Source: JAPLKX01 sp035530195
GTDB taxonomy: Bacteria > Hydrogenedentota > Hydrogenedentia > Hydrogenedentales > SLHB01
Assembly (NCBI GenBank): GCA_035530195.1
Contig: DATKVG010000174.1
Span: forward strand, 1 to 40,742
Length of the DNA: 40,742 bases
Reading direction: 5' to 3'
In this document: in pieces, positions 7,943 to 15,930 of the stretch
Numbering within the stretch: position 1 is the first letter of the stretch
Layout of the letters: each line of letters opens with the position of its first letter
The notes under the pieces: model-generated
What the model saw: the letters and a program-made list of their open reading frames with translations, nothing else
Database searches by the model: none
What the model was told of the DNA's origin: nothing
Made by a program: the position numbers and the translations under genes

Positions 7943-9451
7943 CTACAGGTTTGGCGCGAGCATTTTGGGGTACGCCGACAGTTCCAGCAACGCATAAAGC
8001 AGGTAGCCGACATTGTCCGCGGTTTCATAGAACGGTTTTCGCGGGTGGCCTTTGAACCACCCATTCTCGTACAGCCTCGCCATGGCTTGATCCGCAATGC
8101 CGATCGCCGTTTCCAAGTCGCCCGGATCTCGCGTCACCGGATGCAGGCGCAAGAAAAACGAAATCGCCCGGCCGTAGTTCTCCGCGTTGCTGTCGCCCTC
8201 TCGATCCAGGTCCGGCATCACCGCACGCATCTCGTCTGCCCAACGCCGCCCCTGTTTCGGCGGCAGTTCGGCCCGGATGTTCCGCGCCCAGTTCCGCGCC
8301 GCCTCGAGCGCATCGGCGTCGCCGGTCAAACCGTGCGCGTACAGCGCCGTCTGCGCCGCCGCAACCGGAAACTCGTACGAGAACATGCTCGTCGTCCAGA
8401 TGTCGACGTAGCCCGTCGGCTTGTACGCATCGTAATCCGCCCCCTTCTCCTCCTGCGGCACCGGCTTCCCATCCAGCGCCACCATGCCCCACCACCGGCC
8501 CGCCGAGTCGTCCCACCCGTATTTCAGATACGCCTTGATATGCGCCAGCGCCGTTTCTTTAAACCACGGGTCGCCCGTGTACTCGAAACACTTGAGCAGT
8601 AGGCTCGCGTGAGGGCCCGGAACCGTCGTGAAACAATGGTGGCCGTCGTACCGGTCCGTCAATCCGGGCGCGTCCGGCGCCAAATTCGTCTCCCTGTTAC
8701 GCGCATTCCAGTGGTACTCGGCGACCGTGCGCGCCCGCTCGAGGTACTGTGCGTCGCCCGTCTTGCTGTAGAGGAACGCCTGCGCGCACGCGATTTCGCC
8801 CCCGCTGAACGCAAAATCACAGCCCAGGCTCTTGTCGTCGTGCCGGTTGTGCCGGCCCGTTTGCTTGTCGACCACGTGCCACTCCCAGAATGCCTCAATC
8901 TCCTGCCGCACAACATCCGGATTCAACGCCCACAACCGGTCCCACACCGGCAGCGCCACCAGAATCTCGTGCGGACCAACACGCCCCGCCATCGAATCGC
9001 CCGCCGGCTTGTCCGTATAGGCATCGTAATAGATGTGCGATCCCCACGACAGCAGACCGTGCGGCAGTTGCGCACGTTCCATAAAAGATTTGGCGAATGC
9101 GTCCGCCGCATCCCCATACTTCTTGTCGCCCGTCAGTTCCGACAGCGCATACGCCGCCCGCAACGCCGGCTGGTGGTCCCACACGTCGCACCCGCCCGGA
9201 TTGCGACGGTGCTGCCGCCCTTCGGTTCTGATTTCCGAGTCATAAACTTCCGGGTGTTGCGGCGCCTCGTTCGTCCGAACGTCGATCACGCTCATCCACA
9301 TCGGCGTGTGGACCGGCCCATACCGATCCTGACCATGCTCGATAAGATTATCCAAACACGTCCGAACCGCCGCCTGATACCCCGCAGCCTTCTCCGCCGG
9401 TACGGCGGGTTCAGCCGCCACGGCAAAGAGCATAATAAGCATTATGTGCAT
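7943..9451 (-). CDS. Secreted six-hairpin (alpha/alpha barrel) glycosidase-like protein
   Basis: This 502-residue protein has a signal peptide (MHIMLIMLFAVAAEPA). Repeated helix pairs of the alpha/alpha-barrel type carry ALRAAYALSELTGDKKYGDAA, FLYSKTGDAQYLERA and LLKCFEYTGDPWFKE, the TGD-YL pattern of six-hairpin glycosidases and epimerases. Trp- and His-rich strands (VWDHQPAL, NRHDDKSLGCDFAFSGGE) would line an active site. I cannot assign a GH or PL family. GGAGGA precedes the ATG at good spacing, and it is the first gene of a three-gene secreted carbohydrate-degradation run. Confidence 0.6.
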   Translation of the reverse strand: MHIMLIMLFAVAAEPAVPAEKAAGYQAAVRTCLDNLIEHGQDRYGPVHTPMWMSVIDVRTNEAPQHPEVYDSEIRTEGRQHRRNPGGCDVWDHQPALRAAYALSELTGDKKYGDAADAFAKSFMERAQLPHGLLSWGSHIYYDAYTDKPAGDSMAGRVGPHEILVALPVWDRLWALNPDVVRQEIEAFWEWHVVDKQTGRHNRHDDKSLGCDFAFSGGEIACAQAFLYSKTGDAQYLERARTVAEYHWNARNRETNLAPDAPGLTDRYDGHHCFTTVPGPHASLLLKCFEYTGDPWFKETALAHIKAYLKYGWDDSAGRWWGMVALDGKPVPQEEKGADYDAYKPTGYVDIWTTSMFSYEFPVAAAQTALYAHGLTGDADALEAARNWARNIRAELPPKQGRRWADEMRAVMPDLDREGDSNAENYGRAISFFLRLHPVTRDPGDLETAIGIADQAMARLYENGWFKGHPRKPFYETADNVGYLLYALLELSAYPKMLAPNL

Positions 9452-9549
9452 TAAGAGATCCTCCGCGGAGAGTATAGCACCGTTGGGACCGTCGGGACGC
9501 CCCCCGGCAGCCTCTCAGCCAGGTATAATCTCTAAAGGAGGTGCTTGTA

Positions 9550-10101
9550 GTGAATGCCTTGGTCATTTTGGCGGTTGTGGCGGCGGGACTAGGCGCAATT
9601 CAAAACCCACCGCCGGCTCCCGAGCCGCCGGTTACCGAATACGCCATGTTCGGCGCGGGATGTTTCTGGGGTGTGGAAGCGACGTTCCGCCAGATACCCG
9701 GCGTGGTCGCAACCGGCGCCGGATACAGCGGCGGCATGACCCGGGCCCCGACCTACGAGCAGGTGTGCTCAGGGCGGACGGGGCATGCCGAGGTCGTCCG
9801 GGTGGCTTACAACCCGGCTGTCGTTACATACGACCAACTCCTGCAGGTATTCTGGCAGAACCACGACCCGACCACGATCAACCGGCAGGGACCCGACGTC
9901 GGCGAACAATATCGGTCTGTCATTTTTTACTACTCCCGCGACCAGAAATCTGCTGCTGAAGCCTCGCGGGCGGAAGTCCAAAAACTCTACCCGCGCCCAA
10001 TCGTGACCCAGATCCTCCCCGCCGGACCCTTCTGGCTCGCTGAAGACTACCACCAGCAATACCTGGAAAAACGCGGCCTGGCCTCGTGCCATCTGCCCTG
10101 A
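9550..10101 (+). CDS. msrA: Peptide-methionine (S)-S-oxide reductase, exported
   Basis: This enzyme reduces methionine S-sulfoxide in damaged proteins. The catalytic motif GCFWG is present (FGAGCFWGVEATF), as are the family signatures GYSGGMTRAPTYEQVCSGRTGHAE, split here as GYSGG and TGHAEVV, plus YRSVIFYY. The N-terminus (NALVILAVVAAGLGA) is hydrophobic, so the enzyme is exported or membrane-anchored. A single Cys near the C-terminus (ASCHLP) may act as resolving residue. I choose GTG 9550 over GTG 9541 because AAAGGAGG occupies 9534-9541. It diverges from the secreted-hydrolase run. Confidence 0.9.
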   Translation: MNALVILAVVAAGLGAIQNPPPAPEPPVTEYAMFGAGCFWGVEATFRQIPGVVATGAGYSGGMTRAPTYEQVCSGRTGHAEVVRVAYNPAVVTYDQLLQVFWQNHDPTTINRQGPDVGEQYRSVIFYYSRDQKSAAEASRAEVQKLYPRPIVTQILPAGPFWLAEDYHQQYLEKRGLASCHLP

Positions 10102-10154
10102 TGCCGGCCTGCCCGCAGCTTGATGCCACCCCCCCAGGAAACGGCCCGGTCTCG

Positions 10155-10670
10155 TTAATTGAATGTGGCTGCGGCCAGAATGAGCATGGCTATCCCGATG
10201 GCCAGCTTGGCAAACAGCCCCGCAATCCGGCCCAGCGCCGCGCCCAGGCCCGTCCAGGCCGCGGCCGAAGCGTTCCGCCGCATCAGCAAAACCTCATGGC
10301 CCGCCGCTGCCAAAAACGCACCCGCACACGCACCCGCAACCGTGCCGATAACCGGCAGGACCGGCGTCGCCACAACTGCACCCGCAATCCCACCCGCCAG
10401 CGCCGAAAGCGCCGCGCCCCGGTCACCCCCGAACCGTTTCGCCCCCAGCGCCGCCGCAATCGCCTCGATAACCTCGCCCAGGACGGCCAGCCCCGCCAGC
10501 ACCGCCATGACCCACCCCCCAAAATGCGTAAAGCCCGTGATGGCCCATGCCCCAGCGATTGCCCCGAGAATGACCCAGTTGCCAAACAGCCCCACCAGGT
10601 CCAGCGCCAGCCCAACCGCAATCACTACCCCAAAGGCAAACCAGCCCAATATGGTAAGTACCGTCATCAT
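10155..10670 (-). CDS. DUF456 family membrane protein
   Basis: This small integral membrane protein of about 171 residues is rich in Gly and Ala, with five or more hydrophobic helices. It fits the DUF456 family (FGVVIAVGLALDLVGLFGNWVI at the start and glycine-rich ALSALAGGIAGAV repeats). Its function is unknown. The reading frame extends far upstream, but the hydrophobic domain begins at MMTVLTILGW, so the start is placed at 10670; ATG 10712 is an alternative. It is divergent from the DUF89 gene, with roughly 100 nt between starts. Confidence 0.65.
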   Translation of the reverse strand: MMTVLTILGWFAFGVVIAVGLALDLVGLFGNWVILGAIAGAWAITGFTHFGGWVMAVLAGLAVLGEVIEAIAAALGAKRFGGDRGAALSALAGGIAGAVVATPVLPVIGTVAGACAGAFLAAAGHEVLLMRRNASAAAWTGLGAALGRIAGLFAKLAIGIAMLILAAATFN

Positions 10671-10776
10671 AAGACGTATTACAGCAGAAGATGAGCCGCC
10701 TTGTCCAATCATGGTAAGATCCGCAAAAGAGGCGCGGGCACAATACCCGCGCCCACTCTTTTTGAAGGAGTGCACG

Positions 10777-11646
10777 TTGAAAGCTACCTTGGATTGCCTC
10801 GAATGCATCGCCAGCCAGGCCTTGCGGGCGGCCCGCGTTGCCACCAACGACCCCGGCCTCCAGCGGCGCATCTTCGACGAGATGGTGAAACGTATCCCCC
10901 AAATGGACCTCGCCAAAACGCCCGCCGAACTGTCGCTGGTCATCTACGAGCTTACGGCGGCCCTCACCGGCAATAACGACCCCTACCAAGCCCTCAAACA
11001 CGAACAGAACGCCGCCGCACTCGAGCTCGAACCCGCGTTGCGCAGAATGGTCGAGGCCAGCTCAGACCCGCTCGCCACCGCTCTCCATCTGGCCGCCGCC
11101 GGAAACATCATCGACCTCGGCCTACAATCCCATGGCTCCATCAACGTCCGCGCCGCCATCCACCAGGCCATCCAAGACCGGTTCACAATCGATCATTCCG
11201 AGGCGTTTCGCTCGTCCTTGTCCCATTGCCGCGACCTCCTCTACCTGCTCGACAACGCCGGCGAGATCGTGTTCGACAAGATCCTCATCGAAGAACTCCA
11301 AAAGTCCACCCCCGTGACCGCCGTCGTCAAGGCCGGGCCCATGATCAACGACGTCATGATGGCCGACGCCCAGCAGATCGGCCTCACCCGCATCTGCTCC
11401 GTCATCGACTGCGGCGGCGCCTTTGTCGGCTCCCCGCTCGACCTCGTGCCGGAGTCGTTCAAAAAACGCCTCCGCCAGGCCCACATGATCGTCGGCAAAG
11501 GACAGGGCCATTATGAGACACTCGACTCGTTCGACGGCGATGTCTTCCTCATTCTCAAAGCCAAGTGCGCCATTATCGCCCAACATATCGGCGTCGACCG
11601 CGGCCAGGTCGTGCTCATCTCCACCCGCCGCCGAAACCCCGCGTGA
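10777..11646 (+). CDS. DUF89 / ARMT1-like damage-control phosphatase
   Basis: This 289-residue protein is of the DUF89 family, metal-dependent phosphatases thought to remove harmful sugar-phosphate or related metabolites. The N-terminal Cys pair (DCLECIASQALRAA), the metal-site motif LLDNAGEIVFDK, VKAGPMINDV and the late MIVGKGQGHYETL are all visible. A frame upstream is open but non-conserved. TTG 10777 is chosen because GAAGGAG lies at 10764-10770 and the family N-terminus begins there. It is cytoplasmic. The gene precedes the Na/Pi transporter but has its own spacer of 265 nt. Confidence 0.8.
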   Translation: MKATLDCLECIASQALRAARVATNDPGLQRRIFDEMVKRIPQMDLAKTPAELSLVIYELTAALTGNNDPYQALKHEQNAAALELEPALRRMVEASSDPLATALHLAAAGNIIDLGLQSHGSINVRAAIHQAIQDRFTIDHSEAFRSSLSHCRDLLYLLDNAGEIVFDKILIEELQKSTPVTAVVKAGPMINDVMMADAQQIGLTRICSVIDCGGAFVGSPLDLVPESFKKRLRQAHMIVGKGQGHYETLDSFDGDVFLILKAKCAIIAQHIGVDRGQVVLISTRRRNPA

Positions 11647-11748
11647 CGCCCGCCTTGGCCGATAAGCCGCCTAAAGAAGCGCCGCCGAACCCCATCCGCG
11701 CTTTTTGGAGTGCGCAAGCTGGTTTGCGCTTTCGCGGCGTTACCGGCG

Positions 11749-11777
11749 TTGAGTCGCGGCCGATCAGGTGTTACAAT
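11749..11777 (+). promoter_or_regulatory. Sigma70-type promoter of the Na/Pi fusion gene
   Basis: TTGAGT (11749-11754) and TACAAT (11772-11777) are separated by exactly 17 nt. The expected start is near 11784, leaving a 5' leader of about 128 nt. Nothing in the hexamers suggests a PhoB box. Confidence 0.65.
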
Positions 11778-11842
11778 GGGCCCGGTTGCGAAAGAAAGAA
11801 ACGGGGATCCGGAAATCCGCCGGCACATGCAGCCCGTCTTGA

Positions 11843-11856
11843 GCCGCGTAGGCGGC
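11843..11856 (+). other. Hairpin in the long leader of the Na/Pi fusion gene
   Basis: GCCGC-GTAG-GCGGC (stem 5 bp, loop 4) lies in the roughly 128-nt leader. The leader is longer than needed for translation and has no recognised riboswitch consensus, so a regulatory role is only a possibility. Confidence 0.3.
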
Positions 11857-11911
11857 AGAGTGGGAAACGTGTCGGATCGACCAGATAGGAAACTTCTACC
11901 TGAGAATCGAT

Positions 11912-14395
11912 ATGTCTGAGATTATGCCTGTACGTCGTTCTGTTTTGCACGTCATTCCGCTGCTTGCTCTCCTCGTCGTCCTCGGCGCCGGCTGCCCTGC
12001 ACGCAGAACAGAACTACCCGACCGAATCCGGTTTGATCTCTTCGCCAGCGGCGACAGCCAAACCGGCATGTACGGCAAGACCCTCGAAAAACCGTTCCGC
12101 GCCACCGTCGAGGGCCCGCACCGCCGCGGCGCCCTCGGCGGCAAAGGCGGCCGCAAACCCGTACCCGGAGTCGACGTCACCTTCGAGGTCGAGCGCCCCC
12201 AGAACGGCGCCGTTTTCGTCGATGCAAAACAGCCCCTGATCACCGTTAAAACCGACGCCTCCGGAACGGCTTCCGCCCTCCTCCAGTTGGGAAACGAGCC
12301 CGGCGACGTCGGCGTTATTGCCTCCGTAGACACGCCCGCGGGGAAAAAATCCATACAGTTCCGCGCAATCGCCGGCGTCCAGAAAACACACACCGATCTC
12401 GAGGGGCCCACCGGCTCAACGTTCGAAGACGTGGGAGTCATTCTTTACGACCCGCCCGGAAAGCCCGCCGAGGGGGTGACCGTCTATTTCCAGGTTGAAG
12501 GGGATAATAATAAGGCTGCCGTAAAGCCCGAACGCGTTACAACCGACAGCGAAGGCCGCGCGCTCACCTCATGGACCATCGGCAACAAGAGCCGCCAGTA
12601 TTTCCTGACCGCCGAAATTCAAGACGAACGCCCCGGCATACCACCCGAGCAGCGGTTCAGCGGCCGTCAAATCTCCTTCACGGCCATGGGCGTCAACAAA
12701 ACCGCCATGATGGTAAACCTCCTTGGCGGACTCGCCATTTTCATCTTCGGCATGACGCTGATGTCGACCGGCCTCCAACGGATGGCGGATCGGCGCCTCA
12801 AATCCATCCTACACGCCATGACGCGCAACCGGTTCCTGGCGGTTGGCGTGGGCGCCCTTTTCACGGGTATCATCCAGGCGTCCGGCGCGACCACAGTGAT
12901 GGTTGTTGGTTTCGTCAATGCCGGCCTCATGACGCTCACCCAGGCCGTCGGGGTAATTTTCGGCGCCAACATCGGCACCACCGTCACCGCACAGATCATC
13001 GCGTTCCGCCTCGAGTCCCTTTCTTACCCCGCCATCGCACTCGGCCTGATCGTATCGCTGGTCGCGCGAAAACCCGCCTTCAAGTCTCTGGGAGAAGCCA
13101 TTCTCGGGTTTGGCTTGCTGTTCCTGGGGATGACCACAATGGGCGACCTGCTCAAACCGCTCTCGAACAGCCCCGAATTCCGATCCTACTTCCAGTTGTT
13201 CGATTGCACACCCGTGAACGGGATGATGCCGTGGGGCTCGGCGCTGATGTGTATCGTCATCGGTACCATCATGACCATCGTCATCCAGTCCAGTTCCGCC
13301 ACCGTCGGGCTTGTGATGGCGCTGGCCAGCCAGGGGCTCATCAACTTTTATACGGCGGTGCCGCTCGTGCTCGGCGACAATATCGGCACAACCGTCACCG
13401 CCATATTCGCATCCCTCACCGCAAACCGTAACGCAAAACGGGCCGCACTCGCACACACCATGTTTAACGTCGTCGGCGCAGGGTACATGTACGCCCTGTT
13501 TTTCATCCCGGCATGGAACGGACAGCCGTTTTTCCTTGGCCTCGTGGACGCCATTACGCCGGGGGAGGTCTTTTCCGCCACACCCGAAAACATTGCGCGC
13601 CACATCGCCAACGCGCATTCGCTTTTCAATGTCAGCAACTGCCTGCTTTTCTTGCCCCTAATCGGCCTGCTGGTCAAGTTGGTTGAAACAATTATCCCGC
13701 GTTCCACCGCCGACAAGGAAACCGTACTCGAATACCTCGAGCCCCATCTACTGCGGACCCCCGCCCTCGCGCTCGAGCAGGCCATCCATGAAGTCGCCTA
13801 CATGGTCCGCCGCGCTCAAAAATCTTTCGAGCAAGGCTGTGCCTACTTCCATGGGGGCCCCGCGGATCTCGAACGGAAAGTTATCGAGCGGGAAAAAGTC
13901 ATCGACCGGCTGCAGTCGGAGATCACCGCCTACCTCGTCGAGTTGTCCCGGCAGGAACTGCCCGCCGCCGAGGCGTCCCTGATCCCCGTGCTCATACACG
14001 CCGTCAACGATACCGAGCGAATCGGCGACCATTCCGAAGAGCTCGTCTCGCTTGGCGCCAACCGCCGGCAGCGCGACATCAAATTCTCTGAAACCGCCGA
14101 ACGAGACCTCCGCCAACTCGAGCAACTCGTCGCCGAAGAATTCGACGCGGCACACCGCGCACTCGTCGAGAAGCACCACGAAGAGGTCGAGCGCGTACTC
14201 AGAAGACAAGGCCGGATCACCGAAATGATGACCCGCATCTCCGAAAACCACGTGATCCGACTCGAAGCCGATGAATGCGACATTCAGACTGGCGTCATCT
14301 TCCTCGATTACATCGGCCACCTCGAGCGAATTGCCCACCACCTGCTTAACATCGCCGAAAGGGCCGGAATGGTCATTCGCACACTGGAAAAATGA
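11912..14395 (+). CDS. Lipoprotein-type Ig-like domains fused to Na/Pi cotransporter and PhoU domain
   Basis: This 827-residue fusion starts with a signal (residues 1-27) and a lipobox-like end, LGAGC (C28). Two Ig-like (Big-1 type) beta domains follow, about 60-160 and 165-245, with PGVDVTFEV, TDASGTASALLQL, EGVTVYFQV and TDSEGRALTSW. A NptA-type Na/Pi cotransporter follows with both repeat signatures: QASGATTVM with GANIGTTVTA, and QSSSATVGLVMA with GDNIGTTVTA. The C-terminal 220 residues are PhoU-like helices. Expected role: sodium-coupled phosphate movement across the inner membrane. A normal NptA lacks the periplasmic front end; this one may bind peptidoglycan or a partner. No clear ribosome site precedes 11912; ATG 11924 is an alternative. 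Confidence 0.85.
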   Translation: MSEIMPVRRSVLHVIPLLALLVVLGAGCPARRTELPDRIRFDLFASGDSQTGMYGKTLEKPFRATVEGPHRRGALGGKGGRKPVPGVDVTFEVERPQNGAVFVDAKQPLITVKTDASGTASALLQLGNEPGDVGVIASVDTPAGKKSIQFRAIAGVQKTHTDLEGPTGSTFEDVGVILYDPPGKPAEGVTVYFQVEGDNNKAAVKPERVTTDSEGRALTSWTIGNKSRQYFLTAEIQDERPGIPPEQRFSGRQISFTAMGVNKTAMMVNLLGGLAIFIFGMTLMSTGLQRMADRRLKSILHAMTRNRFLAVGVGALFTGIIQASGATTVMVVGFVNAGLMTLTQAVGVIFGANIGTTVTAQIIAFRLESLSYPAIALGLIVSLVARKPAFKSLGEAILGFGLLFLGMTTMGDLLKPLSNSPEFRSYFQLFDCTPVNGMMPWGSALMCIVIGTIMTIVIQSSSATVGLVMALASQGLINFYTAVPLVLGDNIGTTVTAIFASLTANRNAKRAALAHTMFNVVGAGYMYALFFIPAWNGQPFFLGLVDAITPGEVFSATPENIARHIANAHSLFNVSNCLLFLPLIGLLVKLVETIIPRSTADKETVLEYLEPHLLRTPALALEQAIHEVAYMVRRAQKSFEQGCAYFHGGPADLERKVIEREKVIDRLQSEITAYLVELSRQELPAAEASLIPVLIHAVNDTERIGDHSEELVSLGANRRQRDIKFSETAERDLRQLEQLVAEEFDAAHRALVEKHHEEVERVLRRQGRITEMMTRISENHVIRLEADECDIQTGVIFLDYIGHLERIAHHLLNIAERAGMVIRTLEK

Positions 14396-14423
14396 CCTTG
14401 GTTACCTTACCGGGAGACCCCGT

Positions 14424-15521
14424 ATGAAACCTCAACTCCTTGTTTTTGTTGCCCTTCTTGCCGCCGGGTGTGCCTGGGCTGAACTTGCGGGTATAGAAAC
14501 CGTCCTCACGCTCGAACCCGCCCCGCAAAACCCACGAAACTCCGAGGGCGACTTCGTCCAACTCAAAGACGGCCGAATCCTCTTCGCCTACACCCATTTC
14601 ACCGGCGATGCCAGCGATGCGGGCACGGCCCATATCGCCGGCCGCTTCTCAGATGATGGCGGAAAAACCTGGTCACCAGAAGACACGCTCATCCTACCCA
14701 ACGAAGGCCAACAGAACACCATGTCCGTGTCGCTGCTGCGGCTGAACACCGGCGAAATCGCCCTGTTTTACCTGCGCAAAAACTCCGACTACGACTGCCG
14801 GCCCTATCTGCGCATCTCGACCGACGAGGCCGCATCATGGAGCCAACCCACACTCTGCATCGAAACACCCGGCTATTTCGTCGTCAACAACGACCGCGTC
14901 GTTCAACTCTCAACCGGCCGCATCGTGATCCCCGCCGCACGTCACAGTCTGCCCGGCCAAAAATTCCGCGGCCGCGGCGAAGCGCTCTGCTATCTGAGCG
15001 ACGACAACGGCAAAACGTGGCGACCCGGAAAAACCATCCTCCAGGCCCCCGAGGCCAGCAGGTCGGGCCTCCAGGAACCCGGCGTCATCGAGCTTAAGGA
15101 TGGCCGGCTAATGATGCTTTCCCGCACCGACCAGGGGTCCCAATTCGTTTCTTATTCCGCCGACGGCGCCGACACCTGGTCACCCGCGGTACCCAGCCCA
15201 CTGATGTCGCCGGTCTCACCCGCAACCTTCGAGCGCATCCCCGAATCCGCCAAAATCCTCCTGGTATGGAACAACCACGCTAACATTCCCGCCGAACTTA
15301 AAGGAAAGCGGACCCCGTTATCCATCGCGCTGTCCGCTGATGATGGCGCCTCGTGGAGCACGCCCATCAACATCGAAACCAATCCCGACGGGTGGTATTG
15401 CTACACCGCCATCGAGTTCATACCCGGCCATGCACTCCTCGCATACTGCGCCGGCGACAAAACCATCGGCGGCCTAAACCGCCTCAAAATCATCCGCCTC
15501 GACCTCACCCAATTGCCGTGA
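14424..15521 (+). CDS. Secreted sialidase-like BNR-repeat protein
   Basis: This 365-residue protein has a signal peptide (MKPQLLVFVALLAAGCAWAE, cleavage after AWA or lipidation at C16). The sialidase propeller shows Asp-boxes SDDGGKTWSP, STDEAASWSQ, SDDNGKTWRP and SADDGASWST. Shorter blades (VQLKDGRILFAYT, IELKDGRLMMLSR) match the exo-alpha-sialidase group of Planctomycetes-type genomes. It lacks the LamG tail of the protein at 6248. ATG 14424 follows GGGAG and lies 28 nt after the fusion transporter. Its stop overlaps a dispersed repeat by one base. Confidence 0.75.
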   Translation: MKPQLLVFVALLAAGCAWAELAGIETVLTLEPAPQNPRNSEGDFVQLKDGRILFAYTHFTGDASDAGTAHIAGRFSDDGGKTWSPEDTLILPNEGQQNTMSVSLLRLNTGEIALFYLRKNSDYDCRPYLRISTDEAASWSQPTLCIETPGYFVVNNDRVVQLSTGRIVIPAARHSLPGQKFRGRGEALCYLSDDNGKTWRPGKTILQAPEASRSGLQEPGVIELKDGRLMMLSRTDQGSQFVSYSADGADTWSPAVPSPLMSPVSPATFERIPESAKILLVWNNHANIPAELKGKRTPLSIALSADDGASWSTPINIETNPDGWYCYTAIEFIPGHALLAYCAGDKTIGGLNRLKIIRLDLTQLP

Positions 15522-15548
15522 ATTGTGGTGCGGGCGTCTCGCCTGCAC
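15521..15548. repeat. Dispersed REP-like palindromic repeat, copy 3
   Basis: This copy starts AATTGTGGTG with the core CGGGCGTCTCGCCTGCAC. It is 26 of 28 identical to 6126-6153. The following 50 nt (GGGACGTCCC near 15563, and GGGGGGTGTCCC at 15584-15595) also recur elsewhere: the latter as an exact complement at 39309-39320. Confidence 0.65.
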
Positions 15549-15677
15549 AGTTTGCGCGCGTTGGGACGTCCCCCGGCAGTTATGGGGGGTGTCCCCTTTA
15601 TACTTTTTATGAATAAACCCATGGCTGGCGGGTAAAACAAGTAAGGAATACAAACGGAGTTCTTCCTGGAGGCGCAT

Positions 15678-15878
15678 ATGTGGGTTCCGGTTTCAGTAGT
15701 TCTAGGGGCCGTAGTGGCTGCGGTCGTCTTTACGCTGTTTGTATACAGCATTGTCTGGGCATACCGCGATGCCGAAGCCCGGGGAAAATCGGGAACGCTG
15801 GTGGCCCTTGTTGTCGCGCTCGTGCAATGGCCGGGTGGGCTGATTCTCTGGTTGGTTTTCAGGCCCGATTCGCGTTAG
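15678..15878 (+). CDS. Small two-helix membrane protein (PLDc_N-like)
   Basis: This 66-residue protein has two membrane helices separated by WAYRDAEARGKSGT. It resembles the phospholipase D nuclease N-terminal (PLDc_N) domain, here present alone without a catalytic domain. A GGAGG site precedes ATG 15678. It lies in front of the GH1 gene with a 52-nt gap, so co-transcription is possible. Function unknown. Confidence 0.6.
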   Translation: MWVPVSVVLGAVVAAVVFTLFVYSIVWAYRDAEARGKSGTLVALVVALVQWPGGLILWLVFRPDSR

Positions 15879-15930
15879 ACTCCCCAAAGGCGGCCTCATC
15901 TGGCCCGCTCTCGGCTGAGGGAGAAACACA

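Noticed and set aside
9481..9540. TATAAT at 9524-9529 as the msrA promoter
   Set aside because: No -35 at the right distance, and a start there would fall into the ribosome site.
10155..11646. Long overlapping open frames on both strands around 10159-10943
   Set aside because: They are extensions beyond the true starts of the DUF456 and DUF89 genes; family N-termini and ribosome sites begin at 10670 and 10777.
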